DNA of 6,811 nt. Origin: Acidobacteriaceae bacterium (GTDB lineage: Bacteria; Acidobacteriota; Terriglobia; Terriglobales; Acidobacteriaceae). Below are positions 1-6,076 of this stretch, one piece after another. The position numbers were made by a program, and so were the translations under genes. A model generated the notes under the pieces. It did no database searches. It was not told the origin of the DNA and saw nothing but the letters and a program-made list of their open reading frames with translations. The stretch lies in contig PMXH01000406.1 in the NCBI GenBank assembly GCA_003165855.1, positions 3,993-10,803 of the forward strand. Reading direction: 5' to 3'. The first letter of the stretch is position 1, and each line of letters starts with the position of its first letter.

Positions 1-653
1 TCCACCACCGGCAACATGCGAATTCCGCCGGCCGCATAATCTTCCCGGTAGAGCCAGGCGATGGAAAAGAAATGAGGGAACTGCCACACAAAAAGGATGG
101 CAAACAATATCAGCGTACCCCACTCGAGATGGCCACGCGCCGCTGTCCACCCCAAAACTCCCGGCATAGCTCCAGGAAAAGCTCCCACGAAAGTGCAGAT
201 CGGCGACACCCGCTTCAGTGGCGTGTAAGCGGCCAGGTAAACAACTGACGTCAGCAGGGTCAACAGTCCGGTCAGCGGATTGGTGAAAACTGCCAGATAG
301 ATCGATCCGCCCAGGGTAGCGACCAGGCCGGCCGTGGTGGCATGAAACAAGCTCATTCGGCCTGTGGGCAGCGGGCGTTGCGCTGTCCGCCGCATCCGTC
401 CGTCGGCCTCGTGTTCCATCACTTCATTCAGCGCCGCCGTTCCACTGGAGACAAGGCCGATCCCCAGCAAAGCGTGAAAAAGTCCCCAGGACAGCGACGA
501 AACGCCGGCTTTCTGCGCGCCGAAGTAATAGCCGCACCACGCCGTCATAACGATGAGCGTGGTCACGCGCAACTTCATCAATTCGGCATAGTCGCGCAGC
601 AGCGAAGTCGCTTGCCTGCGAAGTAAAGCTACTGGTTGGGTCGTTGTGCTCAT
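1..653 (-). CDS. ctaB: Protoheme IX farnesyltransferase (heme O synthase), 3' end beyond the window
   Basis: This is an integral membrane prenyltransferase of the UbiA superfamily. It adds a farnesyl group to protoheme IX to make heme O, the precursor of heme A for terminal oxidases. The visible 217 residues cover roughly the first two thirds of a family protein of about 300 residues; the rest lies left of position 1. The first prenyl-diphosphate motif is N76-x3-E80-x3-D84 followed by M87-R88-R89-T90-x2-R93-P94. Glu replaces the first Asp, as in mitochondrial COX10. Further family motifs are YTPLKR (143-148), the GAxPGAMPGVLGW loop (157-169), WQFPHF (190-195) and the REDY..GG..MLP stretch (203-215). 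Several hydrophobic segments fit a multi-pass protein. The ATG at 653 gives a normal N-terminus (MSTTTQPVALL, then DYAELMKLR), but no clear Shine-Dalgarno precedes it. The reading frame stays open upstream, with an in-frame ATG at 782. Family assignment is firm; the exact start is less so. Confidence 0.93.
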   Translation of the reverse strand, partial: MSTTTQPVALLRRQATSLLRDYAELMKLRVTTLIVMTAWCGYYFGAQKAGVSSLSWGLFHALLGIGLVSSGTAALNEVMEHEADGRMRRTAQRPLPTGRMSLFHATTAGLVATLGGSIYLAVFTNPLTGLLTLLTSVVYLAAYTPLKRVSPICTFVGAFPGAMPGVLGWTAARGHLEWGTLILFAILFVWQFPHFFSIAWLYREDYAAGGIRMLPVV

Positions 654-893
654 GTGCGATTGGTGGTGTGGTTGTCGTAACGCTCGGCCTGTACTCTCGG
701 GGCGCTTCAGTGCCAGATCACGTGTGTAAGCCCCAGCCTTCCGAGTCAAGCCAAAGAGGGCAGCCCCCACAAAGCCACCCATACACTCAAGGATTGCATA
801 GGTACTCTCATGGCTTTCGAAAGTCAAGTTAAAACTCAAGACTGCCGCTGCAGCCCAGGTATCAAAGCAGCGTCATGAAAGTACCGAATTCCA
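654..893. other. Intergenic gap between ctaB and the SH3-protein gene
   Basis: These 240 bases separate the end of the second SH3-protein gene (stop at 894-896) from the ctaB start. On the minus strand a TTGACT hexamer (822-827) resembles a -35 element, but the only -10-like sequences (around 795-804) are poor or wrongly spaced, so no promoter is called with confidence. No stem-loop followed by a T-run was seen, so there is no obvious intrinsic terminator. The ctaB reading frame remains open through most of this gap, as far as a TGA near 874. An 8-base direct repeat GTACTCTC (691-698 and 802-809) is probably chance. Confidence 0.4.
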
Positions 894-2243
894 CTACTGA
901 CTCGCCGAAGAACCGGACCCGCTGAAAATTTCCGGTGGATCAAAAAAACTTTGATGCCACAGTGCCGCGTCCGATAGTGTACCAGCCTTCCATTGCTGAA
1001 GCACGGGGAACGTCGCCGCGATCATTCCTCCATCGGCGGAATCAAAGATCAGCACGATCCCCGCCAACTCCTGCGTCTTTTGTGCCAGCTCCGCATAACT
1101 GCTGTCCAGGACGGACTTTGCGAATTCCAGTCTCACCCTGGGACCTGCATCCTTGGCGTTCTCGTCTATTTTTTCCACGGAAACGATTTTCACTCGCTTT
1201 CCGCGAAGCGGTCCCCAGTCTCCAGGGAAAGGCGCTTGTTCTTCCCGAACCACATGGAACACCTCGGCGGCGGTAGGACCCGGAGCGGCACTCGCGGGCG
1301 TATCCGTGTCCGGAACGCTGTCGGGCATTTCCAGGTTGTTGCGCCAGATCCAACCGCGGGACAGACCTGAAATACGTACATGAACCCAATCGCGGGTGAA
1401 ATCCAGCATCTCGAATTCATCGTGAGCGCTGGCCAGGAACAAAGTCTTGGCGGAAAGACTCGCCTTCTCCACCACCGGTGTCCCGGATTTTTTTATCGCT
1501 ACAAGATTCTTGGGATGCGACTGGTTCTTGAGAACCTCCTCCAAGCTCTCGGCTTCAGCTCGCAGACCGGATGGGTCTTTCTCCCCAAGGTTCTTCTGCC
1601 CGGTTTGAGCCCCAGCTTTTTCTTGCTCGGCCAGACTCTGGGCCAGGGACGAGGAAAGTCCGCCGCCGGTTTCCGGAATTCTGGGCACCGGAGCGGAAAT
1701 GGTGGGTTCCGCTGCCTCTGGACTCTTCAAGGGTTGCCCCGAGGCAATTCGTCCCGAAGAAGGTCGGCCCGCGCTGGCAGTGGTCGCCGAACTCGCACCA
1801 ACGGCCGGCGCTTTCGCAGCGAGTTGGTCCGACAATTGATCCAGCAAATCCGCTTCGAGGCGGCCGTTCGAGGTCAACAGTTGATACCCAGAGCGTGCAG
1901 CCACCGGATCTACGTACCACGCCGTAACCTGCACGCTCACCCGCACAATGGATCCACCAGAAGGCGCAGCACTGACCTGAAACTTGGACTGATAGTAGCC
2001 GCGCTGATAATGGTCCAGGGGATGATCCGCCGAAGTAGCAAAACCATCCAGCGCTGGTAGCCGTCCTGCCGTCGGCCCCTGCATTTCCTTTAGGATTTTT
2101 TCCACTACGGCTTTCGACTGCGGGAACGTGCGCTCGTAACCGCCGCCTTGCGCGAGGCTCCATGGTACGCAGCAAGCCACCAGGACCGCCGCCGGGAGCA
2201 CCAGCGAGAAAGCTTGTCGAAGCCTCGATGTTCGCCGCTTCAT
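894..2243 (-). CDS. Exported protein with bacterial SH3-like domain (second of a tandem pair)
   Basis: This is a 449-residue exported or lipid-anchored envelope protein of unknown function. The start at 2243 is preferred over the in-frame ATG at 2273. It overlaps the upstream stop as ATGA and has GGAG five bases before it (2249-2252), and it begins a proper signal peptide (MKRRTSRLRQ, then a hydrophobic stretch). LVAC at residues 21-24 fits a lipobox; cleavage by signal peptidase I after SLA (residue 31) is the alternative. Residues 36-142 form an alpha/beta domain ending in SNGRLEADLLDQL. Residues 145-255 are an Ala/Ser/Pro/Gly-rich, probably disordered linker. Residues 256-306 look like an SH3_3-type beta domain (DWVHVRISGLSRGWIW). 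Residues 325-440 form a further globular region of no recognised family. The layout parallels the neighbour just upstream, suggesting a duplicated pair that acts together at the envelope. SH3-like domains of this kind often bind peptidoglycan or protein ligands, but no ligand can be read here. Confidence 0.82.
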   Translation of the reverse strand: MKRRTSRLRQAFSLVLPAAVLVACCVPWSLAQGGGYERTFPQSKAVVEKILKEMQGPTAGRLPALDGFATSADHPLDHYQRGYYQSKFQVSAAPSGGSIVRVSVQVTAWYVDPVAARSGYQLLTSNGRLEADLLDQLSDQLAAKAPAVGASSATTASAGRPSSGRIASGQPLKSPEAAEPTISAPVPRIPETGGGLSSSLAQSLAEQEKAGAQTGQKNLGEKDPSGLRAEAESLEEVLKNQSHPKNLVAIKKSGTPVVEKASLSAKTLFLASAHDEFEMLDFTRDWVHVRISGLSRGWIWRNNLEMPDSVPDTDTPASAAPGPTAAEVFHVVREEQAPFPGDWGPLRGKRVKIVSVEKIDENAKDAGPRVRLEFAKSVLDSSYAELAQKTQELAGIVLIFDSADGGMIAATFPVLQQWKAGTLSDAALWHQSFFDPPEIFSGSGSSASQ

Positions 2244-3298
2244 GGCAACTCCAACTGCTCGCGCATCATCCATCCGTGCTGTCCGTCGTGTGTCTCCACC
2301 CCATACCAGTAAGGCGTGGAAATCAGAATCAGGACTTCCGTACCCGTCGATACCAACTGCAGCGTGCTCGCGGTATGGAACGGTGCAGACTTGAGCGGAG
2401 CGCCCGGTGACTTCACCAGCCTCTCCACTTGTTTGCGCAGATCCTTAACGTGTTCTTCCAGGGTTTGCCCCGGCGGCGTTTGTGCCGACACTTCCTGCCC
2501 TGAGGACGGTGCCAGCAGAGTTTGCGAAGTCGGATCACCGGCATTCTCCTGCTGAACCGGTTGAGAGGATGAGGACGACGACGATGAAGGCAGGTTTGCC
2601 GTAGGTGCCTCACTGTTGCGCGCCGCAACTTCCCGCTTTTTCGCCAGCAACTCCTCGCGCTCTTCCGCCGCCTCCAAGTTCTGCCGCTTCATCAACTCGA
2701 TCGCGTCCAGGTGTTCCCGGATGTCTTTGTACTCGTTGCTTTCGACCGAGCCGTCCGACTGGTGCACAGTGTGGCGGAAGTCTTCCTCAAAGAGCGCGTC
2801 GATGCGCAAGACTGTGTTCTTCTCACCTTGGGCCAGGACGACGTATCGCACTACAAGTGTCCCCACATCGCCGCTGTCCTTGAAGTTACGCGGGTCGATG
2901 GCTTGCTCGCGAACTTTGTAGAAGACCTTCCCGGCTTCCTTCCACTGCGGAAAGACACGCGAGCTGGTCGCGGCCTTGGCGCCTGAAACAAATTCGTCTT
3001 TGTTGTATTCCTTGGTTCCCCTGATTACGCCATTCTGCGTTACGTCCTCCACAACTTGCTCGACCTCGCTCTCCGGCAGGGAGATATTTACGATCAAGCC
3101 TTCCCCGTAAGGCAACTTGTCTTTTGTACGGCCAGCCAGAGGAAGCGCAACCGCAAAGAGCAGAAAAACGAGGAGAACCCAACTCGCTGTGCGCGCGTCG
3201 AACCAGCGATCGACAGGCCGGCAGCGCCGCAATAAGCTTACATCGGCGGTTCTTCTGTGCCCTGCCAAGAACTCCAGGCCCCTGCTTCGAAAACCCAT
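2240..3298 (-). CDS. Membrane-anchored protein with C-terminal SH3-like domain (first of a tandem pair)
   Basis: This is an envelope protein of unknown function, 352 residues from the ATG at 3298. That ATG has GGGGTG nine bases upstream. A longer form from GTG at 3391 (383 residues) is open but has a weak ribosome site, and an internal TTG nearer the membrane segment is also possible. From 3298, a single hydrophobic segment (about residues 40-56, WVLLVFLLFAVALPLAG) acts as signal anchor or signal peptide. It is followed by an alpha/beta domain (65-199), a charged helix with coiled-coil character (191-227, rich in Glu/Lys/Arg), a linker with eight consecutive serines (238-245), a short charged helix (280-296) and an SH3-like domain at the very C-terminus (302-352, YWYGVETHDGQHGWMMREQL). 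The downstream gene has the same order of N-domain, linker and SH3, and starts at an ATGA overlap, so the two are probably an operon and diverged paralogues. Functional assignment is not possible from sequence alone. Confidence 0.8.
   Translation of the reverse strand: MGFRSRGLEFLAGHRRTADVSLLRRCRPVDRWFDARTASWVLLVFLLFAVALPLAGRTKDKLPYGEGLIVNISLPESEVEQVVEDVTQNGVIRGTKEYNKDEFVSGAKAATSSRVFPQWKEAGKVFYKVREQAIDPRNFKDSGDVGTLVVRYVVLAQGEKNTVLRIDALFEEDFRHTVHQSDGSVESNEYKDIREHLDAIELMKRQNLEAAEEREELLAKKREVAARNSEAPTANLPSSSSSSSSQPVQQENAGDPTSQTLLAPSSGQEVSAQTPPGQTLEEHVKDLRKQVERLVKSPGAPLKSAPFHTASTLQLVSTGTEVLILISTPYWYGVETHDGQHGWMMREQLELP
2249..2252 (-). promoter_or_regulatory. Ribosome binding site that sets the start at 2243
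   Basis: GGAG on the minus strand lies five bases before the ATG at 2243-2241, inside the last codons of the upstream gene. The stop TGA of that gene (2242-2240) overlaps the ATG as ATGA, the usual arrangement for translational coupling. This favours 2243 over the upstream in-frame ATG at 2273. Confidence 0.65.
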
Positions 3299-3413
3299 TC
3301 CCTGATTCACCCCGTTTGCGTCCGACTTTCCAGAGTCTCGTACTGCGGACACAAAGCTGTCAACTCTGGCAACGGATTTCGCATCGAACACCCCGAAATT
3401 GAGACTCTCGGAA

Positions 3414-3437
3414 TTGACATTGTAAAAAATTTGTCAA
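3414..3437. repeat. TTGACA...TGTCAA inverted repeat
   Basis: TTGACA (3414-3419) and its reverse complement TGTCAA (3432-3437) flank a 12-base A/T-rich spacer. Each arm also looks like a -35 hexamer, one per strand, but neither has a good -10 at 16-18 bases. It may be a regulator site or an overlapping pair of promoter elements. Evidence is limited to the symmetry. Confidence 0.35.
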
Positions 3438-3523
3438 AACCCCTTGCACTTCGTCTTTCCATCGTAGTAGGATTCCGCTCCGGTACGGTGGTAGGACCGA
3501 AGCACTGGTTCTACATCGGGGCG

Positions 3524-3547
3524 GAACGAGAAAGGGGTTTCTCGTTC
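3524..3547. promoter_or_regulatory. Perfect 10-bp inverted repeat, candidate operator
   Basis: GAACGAGAAA (3524-3533) and TTTCTCGTTC (3538-3547) are exact reverse complements around a GGGG centre. The element ends 14 bases before the extended -10 motif at 3562, so its right arm covers the expected -35 position. A dimeric regulator bound here would be well placed to repress, or to activate as a class II site, the rightward operon. There is no T-run after it, which argues against an intrinsic terminator. No known regulator consensus is recognised. Confidence 0.5.
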
Positions 3548-3561
3548 GTAGCCTTGTTTCT

Positions 3562-3570
3562 TGGTATTAT
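3562..3570 (+). promoter_or_regulatory. Extended -10 promoter for the cytochrome operon
   Basis: TGGTATTAT matches the extended -10 pattern TGnTATAAT with one mismatch in the hexamer. No good -35 hexamer lies 16-18 bases upstream, which is usual for extended -10 promoters and also fits a promoter that needs an activator. Transcription would start near 3577, giving a leader of about 67 bases before the ATG at 3644. Confidence 0.45.
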
Positions 3571-3630
3571 CTGCGCCTTTTCGCTTTTGTGGGAATGCGG
3601 TTTCAAACAAAACAGATCTTGACTTAAGCC

Positions 3631-3636
3631 GAGGAG
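3631..3636 (+). promoter_or_regulatory. Shine-Dalgarno of the cytochrome-porin gene
   Basis: GAGGAG lies seven bases before the ATG at 3644. It is strong and supports this start, which also gives a full signal peptide. Confidence 0.7.
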
Positions 3637-3643
3637 ACCGGCC

Positions 3644-5128
3644 ATGCGCGTTTCGAAGTATCCGCGTCTGAGGAAGCTAGTTCGCTCTGCGACGTCCGCA
3701 TTGTTTGCGGCGCTGTTTCTCGTTCCCGTGGTCCTGACCTGCAGCCGACCCGCGAATGCCCTGCCGGCCTTCGCCCGCAAGTACGGTCTGCGCTGCTCGG
3801 CCTGCCACGAGTCCTGGCCCATGCTGAACTACTTCGGCCAGAAGTTCAAAGACAACGGCTATCAGCTCATGAACGACCGCGACGCTCCGATCTGGCAGAA
3901 TCCCGGCTACTGGCCAGTCACCTTCCGCATGACTCCCATGTGGCATCGTGTGAGTACCGGCAAGGTTGATGTCGACACCTACTCAAGCGGAGGGCTCACG
4001 GGGTTATCGGCGATCCAGCGCGTCACCTCGTCTGGATTCGATCTCAGTGGGCTCGACTTCCACACCGGCGGCACGCTGGAGAAGAACTTTTCGTTCTTCT
4101 TGCTGCCGTCTTCCGATTCCACTGGCGCTTTTCACTTTGAAACCGTGATGGCTCGGCTCGACAACCTGTGGGGCAGTTCGTGGCTGAACGTGAAGCTGGG
4201 CAAGTTTGAACTCGACAATCTGCTGTCCGAAAAACGCATCCTCACCCTCACCGGCAACGGCGGCATCTATCAGCTCTACCACTTCATTCCGGTGGGCGAC
4301 GGCAACATCTTCGGCCAGATGGGAGACAACCAACTCGGCGTTGAAGTCATGGGTCACTCCTGGAACGACCGCACGCGCTACTCGGCAGCACTGCTGAGCT
4401 CGAATGACGGAACGACGCAGCTCGCCTACGGCAACGCCTACACCGGATTCTTTACCTTCAGCCAAGCCTTTGATACCGGCAAGGCGGGAGTGCAACGCCT
4501 TGGCTTCTATGCCATGGCTGGCGATGCGCCGACGACTTGGATTACCCAGGGCGGCGGTGCGTCGTTATATCCCGGCGGCGCACTCGGTGGGAACGCCGCG
4601 ACCGGCAACAAGTCTTTCAGCCGCGAGGGCTTCGTAGGGCAGTTTTACTTCGGGCCGCACCTCGATCTTCAGGTTGTGACTCAACATGGCGAGGATAGCG
4701 CTTGGTTTGGCCAAGGCTTCGGCGATTTGATCGACGGGGTTGCGACCGGCAACAACGTCACCGGAACGACGTTGCCCGTTGGAGCGCAAAACCCCACTTG
4801 GAACGGTGTTCTTCTCGAGCCTCACTACGTCTACAGCCCGCAGCTCATCTTCATCGGACGATACGAGACGATCAAGATGTCGCAACAGGCCAATGGCGCG
4901 GGATACCTAGGTGTCGGGCCCACGGGAATCACAGGCGCGTCCCCGTCCAACTTGGGCAACATCACCACCTACACCATCGGCTATCGTTACAACCCGTTTA
5001 TGACCAGCCGGGCCGGCTTCGCCTGGCACAACGAATACAACTGGCTCCACTCAGACGGCACGGGGCCGACTCCCGGCTCCAACATCAACACCAGCGAATT
5101 GCTGCTCGGTTTCGACTTTGATTTCTAA
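3644..5128 (+). CDS. Outer-membrane fused monoheme cytochrome c-porin, Cyc2-like
   Basis: This 494-residue exported protein has one c-type heme site at its mature N-terminus and a long beta-rich body. The signal peptide is residues 1-39, ending ANA. The mature protein begins LPAFARKYGLR, then C51-S-A-C54-H55, then PMLNYFGQKFKDNGY (59-73). This pattern, PxFAR before CxxCH and a LNxFGxxFKxNGY-like stretch after it, is the hallmark of Cyc2-type cytochrome-porins that carry electrons across the outer membrane. The remaining 420 residues have alternating polar/nonpolar strands rich in Gly, Asn, Tyr and Phe, and end in GFDFDF. A C-terminal Phe with alternating hydrophobics is the signal used by the BAM complex. 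The length is near that of Cyc2 proteins. No second CxxCH and no lipobox were found. It heads a three-gene operon with a diheme cytochrome and a cupredoxin. The heme-plus-barrel architecture is well supported. The electron donor (iron or another extracellular donor) is inference, and a general outer-membrane cytochrome of other function remains possible. Confidence 0.8.
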   Translation: MRVSKYPRLRKLVRSATSALFAALFLVPVVLTCSRPANALPAFARKYGLRCSACHESWPMLNYFGQKFKDNGYQLMNDRDAPIWQNPGYWPVTFRMTPMWHRVSTGKVDVDTYSSGGLTGLSAIQRVTSSGFDLSGLDFHTGGTLEKNFSFFLLPSSDSTGAFHFETVMARLDNLWGSSWLNVKLGKFELDNLLSEKRILTLTGNGGIYQLYHFIPVGDGNIFGQMGDNQLGVEVMGHSWNDRTRYSAALLSSNDGTTQLAYGNAYTGFFTFSQAFDTGKAGVQRLGFYAMAGDAPTTWITQGGGASLYPGGALGGNAATGNKSFSREGFVGQFYFGPHLDLQVVTQHGEDSAWFGQGFGDLIDGVATGNNVTGTTLPVGAQNPTWNGVLLEPHYVYSPQLIFIGRYETIKMSQQANGAGYLGVGPTGITGASPSNLGNITTYTIGYRYNPFMTSRAGFAWHNEYNWLHSDGTGPTPGSNINTSELLLGFDFDF

Positions 5129-5142
5129 GCGCTCGATTTCTA
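5120..5142 (+). repeat. Short in-frame repeat at the 3' end of the porin gene
   Basis: GATTTCTA occurs at 5120-5127 and again at 5135-5142, 15 bases apart and in the same frame. The first copy encodes the final Asp-Phe plus the TAA stop. Reading past that stop gives Ala-Leu-Asp-Phe and a TAG. It looks like a small tandem duplication across the stop codon, so the terminal Phe of the barrel would be kept with either stop. Confidence 0.4.
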
Positions 5143-5150
5143 GAGAGGGA
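5143..5150 (+). promoter_or_regulatory. Shine-Dalgarno of the diheme cytochrome gene
   Basis: GAGAGGGA lies five bases before the ATG at 5156, within the 27-base gap after the porin gene. It is moderate in strength and supports the chosen start. Confidence 0.5.
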
Positions 5151-5155
5151 TAGAC

Positions 5156-6034
5156 ATGCGAACAAGATTGCGGAAATGGTCGCTTTTACTCGGCGCAGCT
5201 GCGGTTTTGGCGCTCCCGCTGACTTCCTGGGCTCAGCTCACACAGTTCGACTTGGCGAAAACACTGAACGCGGAAAGCCACGTCGGAAACGTGACCGGTC
5301 ACGCCAAGGATGCTGCGGCGCCTTACCGCAGATACTGCGTCGGCTGCCATGGGCCGCTGGGTGACGGCGAGGGCGAGAACGCTCCTTGGATGGACGCCCC
5401 CATGTACCAAAAGCCGCGCAACTTCCAGTTGGGCGTTTTCAAGTGCCGCTCTACACCCACCGGAACCTTGCCCGCCGACCAGGATCTTTACGACGCCATC
5501 ACTCGCGGGTTCGACCGCTCGAACATGCCGCAATGGAACACCTTGACCAAACAGGAGCGCACAGACCTAGTGGCTTGGGTGAAGCACTTCTCTCCGCGCT
5601 TTGCCACAGAAAAACCGGGAGCGCCAATCCCGATTCCTCCCGAGCCGGAAGTTACTCCGGAGCGCATCAAGGCAGGACGCGAGGTTTTCGCCCGGGTACA
5701 GTGCTGGAAGTGCCACGGCGTCCAAGGTATGGCCAATGGGCCGTCGGCCTCAACCCTCACCGACGATCTCGGCCGTCCGATCGCGCCTTTCAACTTTACC
5801 GACGGCTCCCGCCCGAAGTGCGGCGACACCGATCAGGATATTTACCGGATATTCATGACCGGGTTGGACGGCACTCCTATGCCGTCGTTTGCCGACAACA
5901 TCAAGCCCGAGGAGGCATGGGACTTGGTCTTCTATTTGCGAACGTTTATGTCTCAGAAGAGCAAGGAAAAAGAGTTGGCGAAACAGCTTGCTCTAAAACC
6001 GGTTGATCCGAATGCCCCTGCCGGACAACAATAG
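5156..6034 (+). CDS. Periplasmic diheme cytochrome c
   Basis: This 292-residue electron carrier is built from two class I cytochrome c domains. A signal peptide covers residues 1-26 (SWA|Q). Domain 1 binds heme at C61-V-G-C64-H65, with M124 in SNMPQW as the probable sixth ligand. Domain 2 uses C183-W-K-C186-H187 and M242 in GTPMPSF. The two halves align (CHG, NF, KC, DQD-L/I-Y, MP-x-aromatic), showing an internal duplication joined by a Pro-rich linker (154-168). Each half also carries an extra cysteine at the same place, C97 and C222, each preceded by Lys, outside the heme motifs. The C-terminus (about 265-292) is a charged tail with no membrane anchor, so the mature protein should be soluble in the periplasm. 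Lying between the outer-membrane heme porin and the cupredoxin, it would suit the relay position held by the diheme cytochrome Cyc1 in the Acidithiobacillus iron-oxidation operon. It shows no clear likeness to CcoP or c4 beyond the shared fold. Confidence 0.88.
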   Translation: MRTRLRKWSLLLGAAAVLALPLTSWAQLTQFDLAKTLNAESHVGNVTGHAKDAAAPYRRYCVGCHGPLGDGEGENAPWMDAPMYQKPRNFQLGVFKCRSTPTGTLPADQDLYDAITRGFDRSNMPQWNTLTKQERTDLVAWVKHFSPRFATEKPGAPIPIPPEPEVTPERIKAGREVFARVQCWKCHGVQGMANGPSASTLTDDLGRPIAPFNFTDGSRPKCGDTDQDIYRIFMTGLDGTPMPSFADNIKPEEAWDLVFYLRTFMSQKSKEKELAKQLALKPVDPNAPAGQQ

Positions 6035-6062
6035 ACGGCATCGCAGGCGTTAAGGTTCACCC

Positions 6063-6070
6063 AAGGAGAG
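6063..6070 (+). promoter_or_regulatory. Shine-Dalgarno of the cupredoxin gene
   Basis: AAGGAGAG, a near-perfect anti-16S match, lies six T residues before the ATG at 6077. It is the strongest ribosome site of the operon and may mean that the copper protein is made in excess. Confidence 0.75.
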
Positions 6071-6076
6071 TTTTTT

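Larger units (their letters stand above)
3299..3643. promoter_or_regulatory. Divergent intergenic control region
   Basis: This region separates the SH3-protein pair (leftward) from the cytochrome/cupredoxin operon (rightward). It is richer in A and T than the flanking genes around 3410-3440. It holds a TTGACA/TGTCAA inverted repeat (3414-3437), a minus-strand TACAAT that could be a -10 element for the leftward genes (3419-3424), a perfect 10-bp inverted repeat (3524-3547) and an extended -10 on the plus strand (3562-3570). If the leftward gene actually starts at GTG 3391, the region shrinks to 3392-3643. Confidence 0.6.

Noticed and set aside
342..832. Short plus-strand open frames over the ctaB region
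   Set aside because: The first is antisense to clear ctaB motifs. The second covers the gap but is Ser/Gln/His-rich with no ribosome site.
1380..2060. Plus-strand open frame of 226 codons
   Set aside because: It lies antisense to the SH3-protein gene at 894-2243. Its product is low in recognisable structure, and it has no ribosome site or domain. It is a consequence of high GC on the opposite strand.
1555..2175. Minus-strand open frame of 206 codons
   Set aside because: It is an out-of-frame shadow within the SH3-protein gene, whose own frame has the signal peptide and domain pattern.
2560..2590. Simple repeat coding for eight serines
   Set aside because: It uses mixed serine codons inside a disordered linker, so it is not a microsatellite tract and needs no special explanation.
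3524..3547. Reading the inverted repeat as an intrinsic terminator
   Set aside because: No T-run follows on either side, and no gene ends just before it. The position next to an extended -10 fits an operator better.
3728..3742. Possible lipoprotein signal at C33 of the porin-cytochrome (VLTC)
   Set aside because: Thr at -1 does not fit a lipobox, and an ANA signal peptidase I site follows at residue 39.
5386..6006. Plus-strand open frame of 206 codons
   Set aside because: It overlaps the diheme cytochrome in another frame. The true frame carries both CxxCH motifs and both Met ligands.
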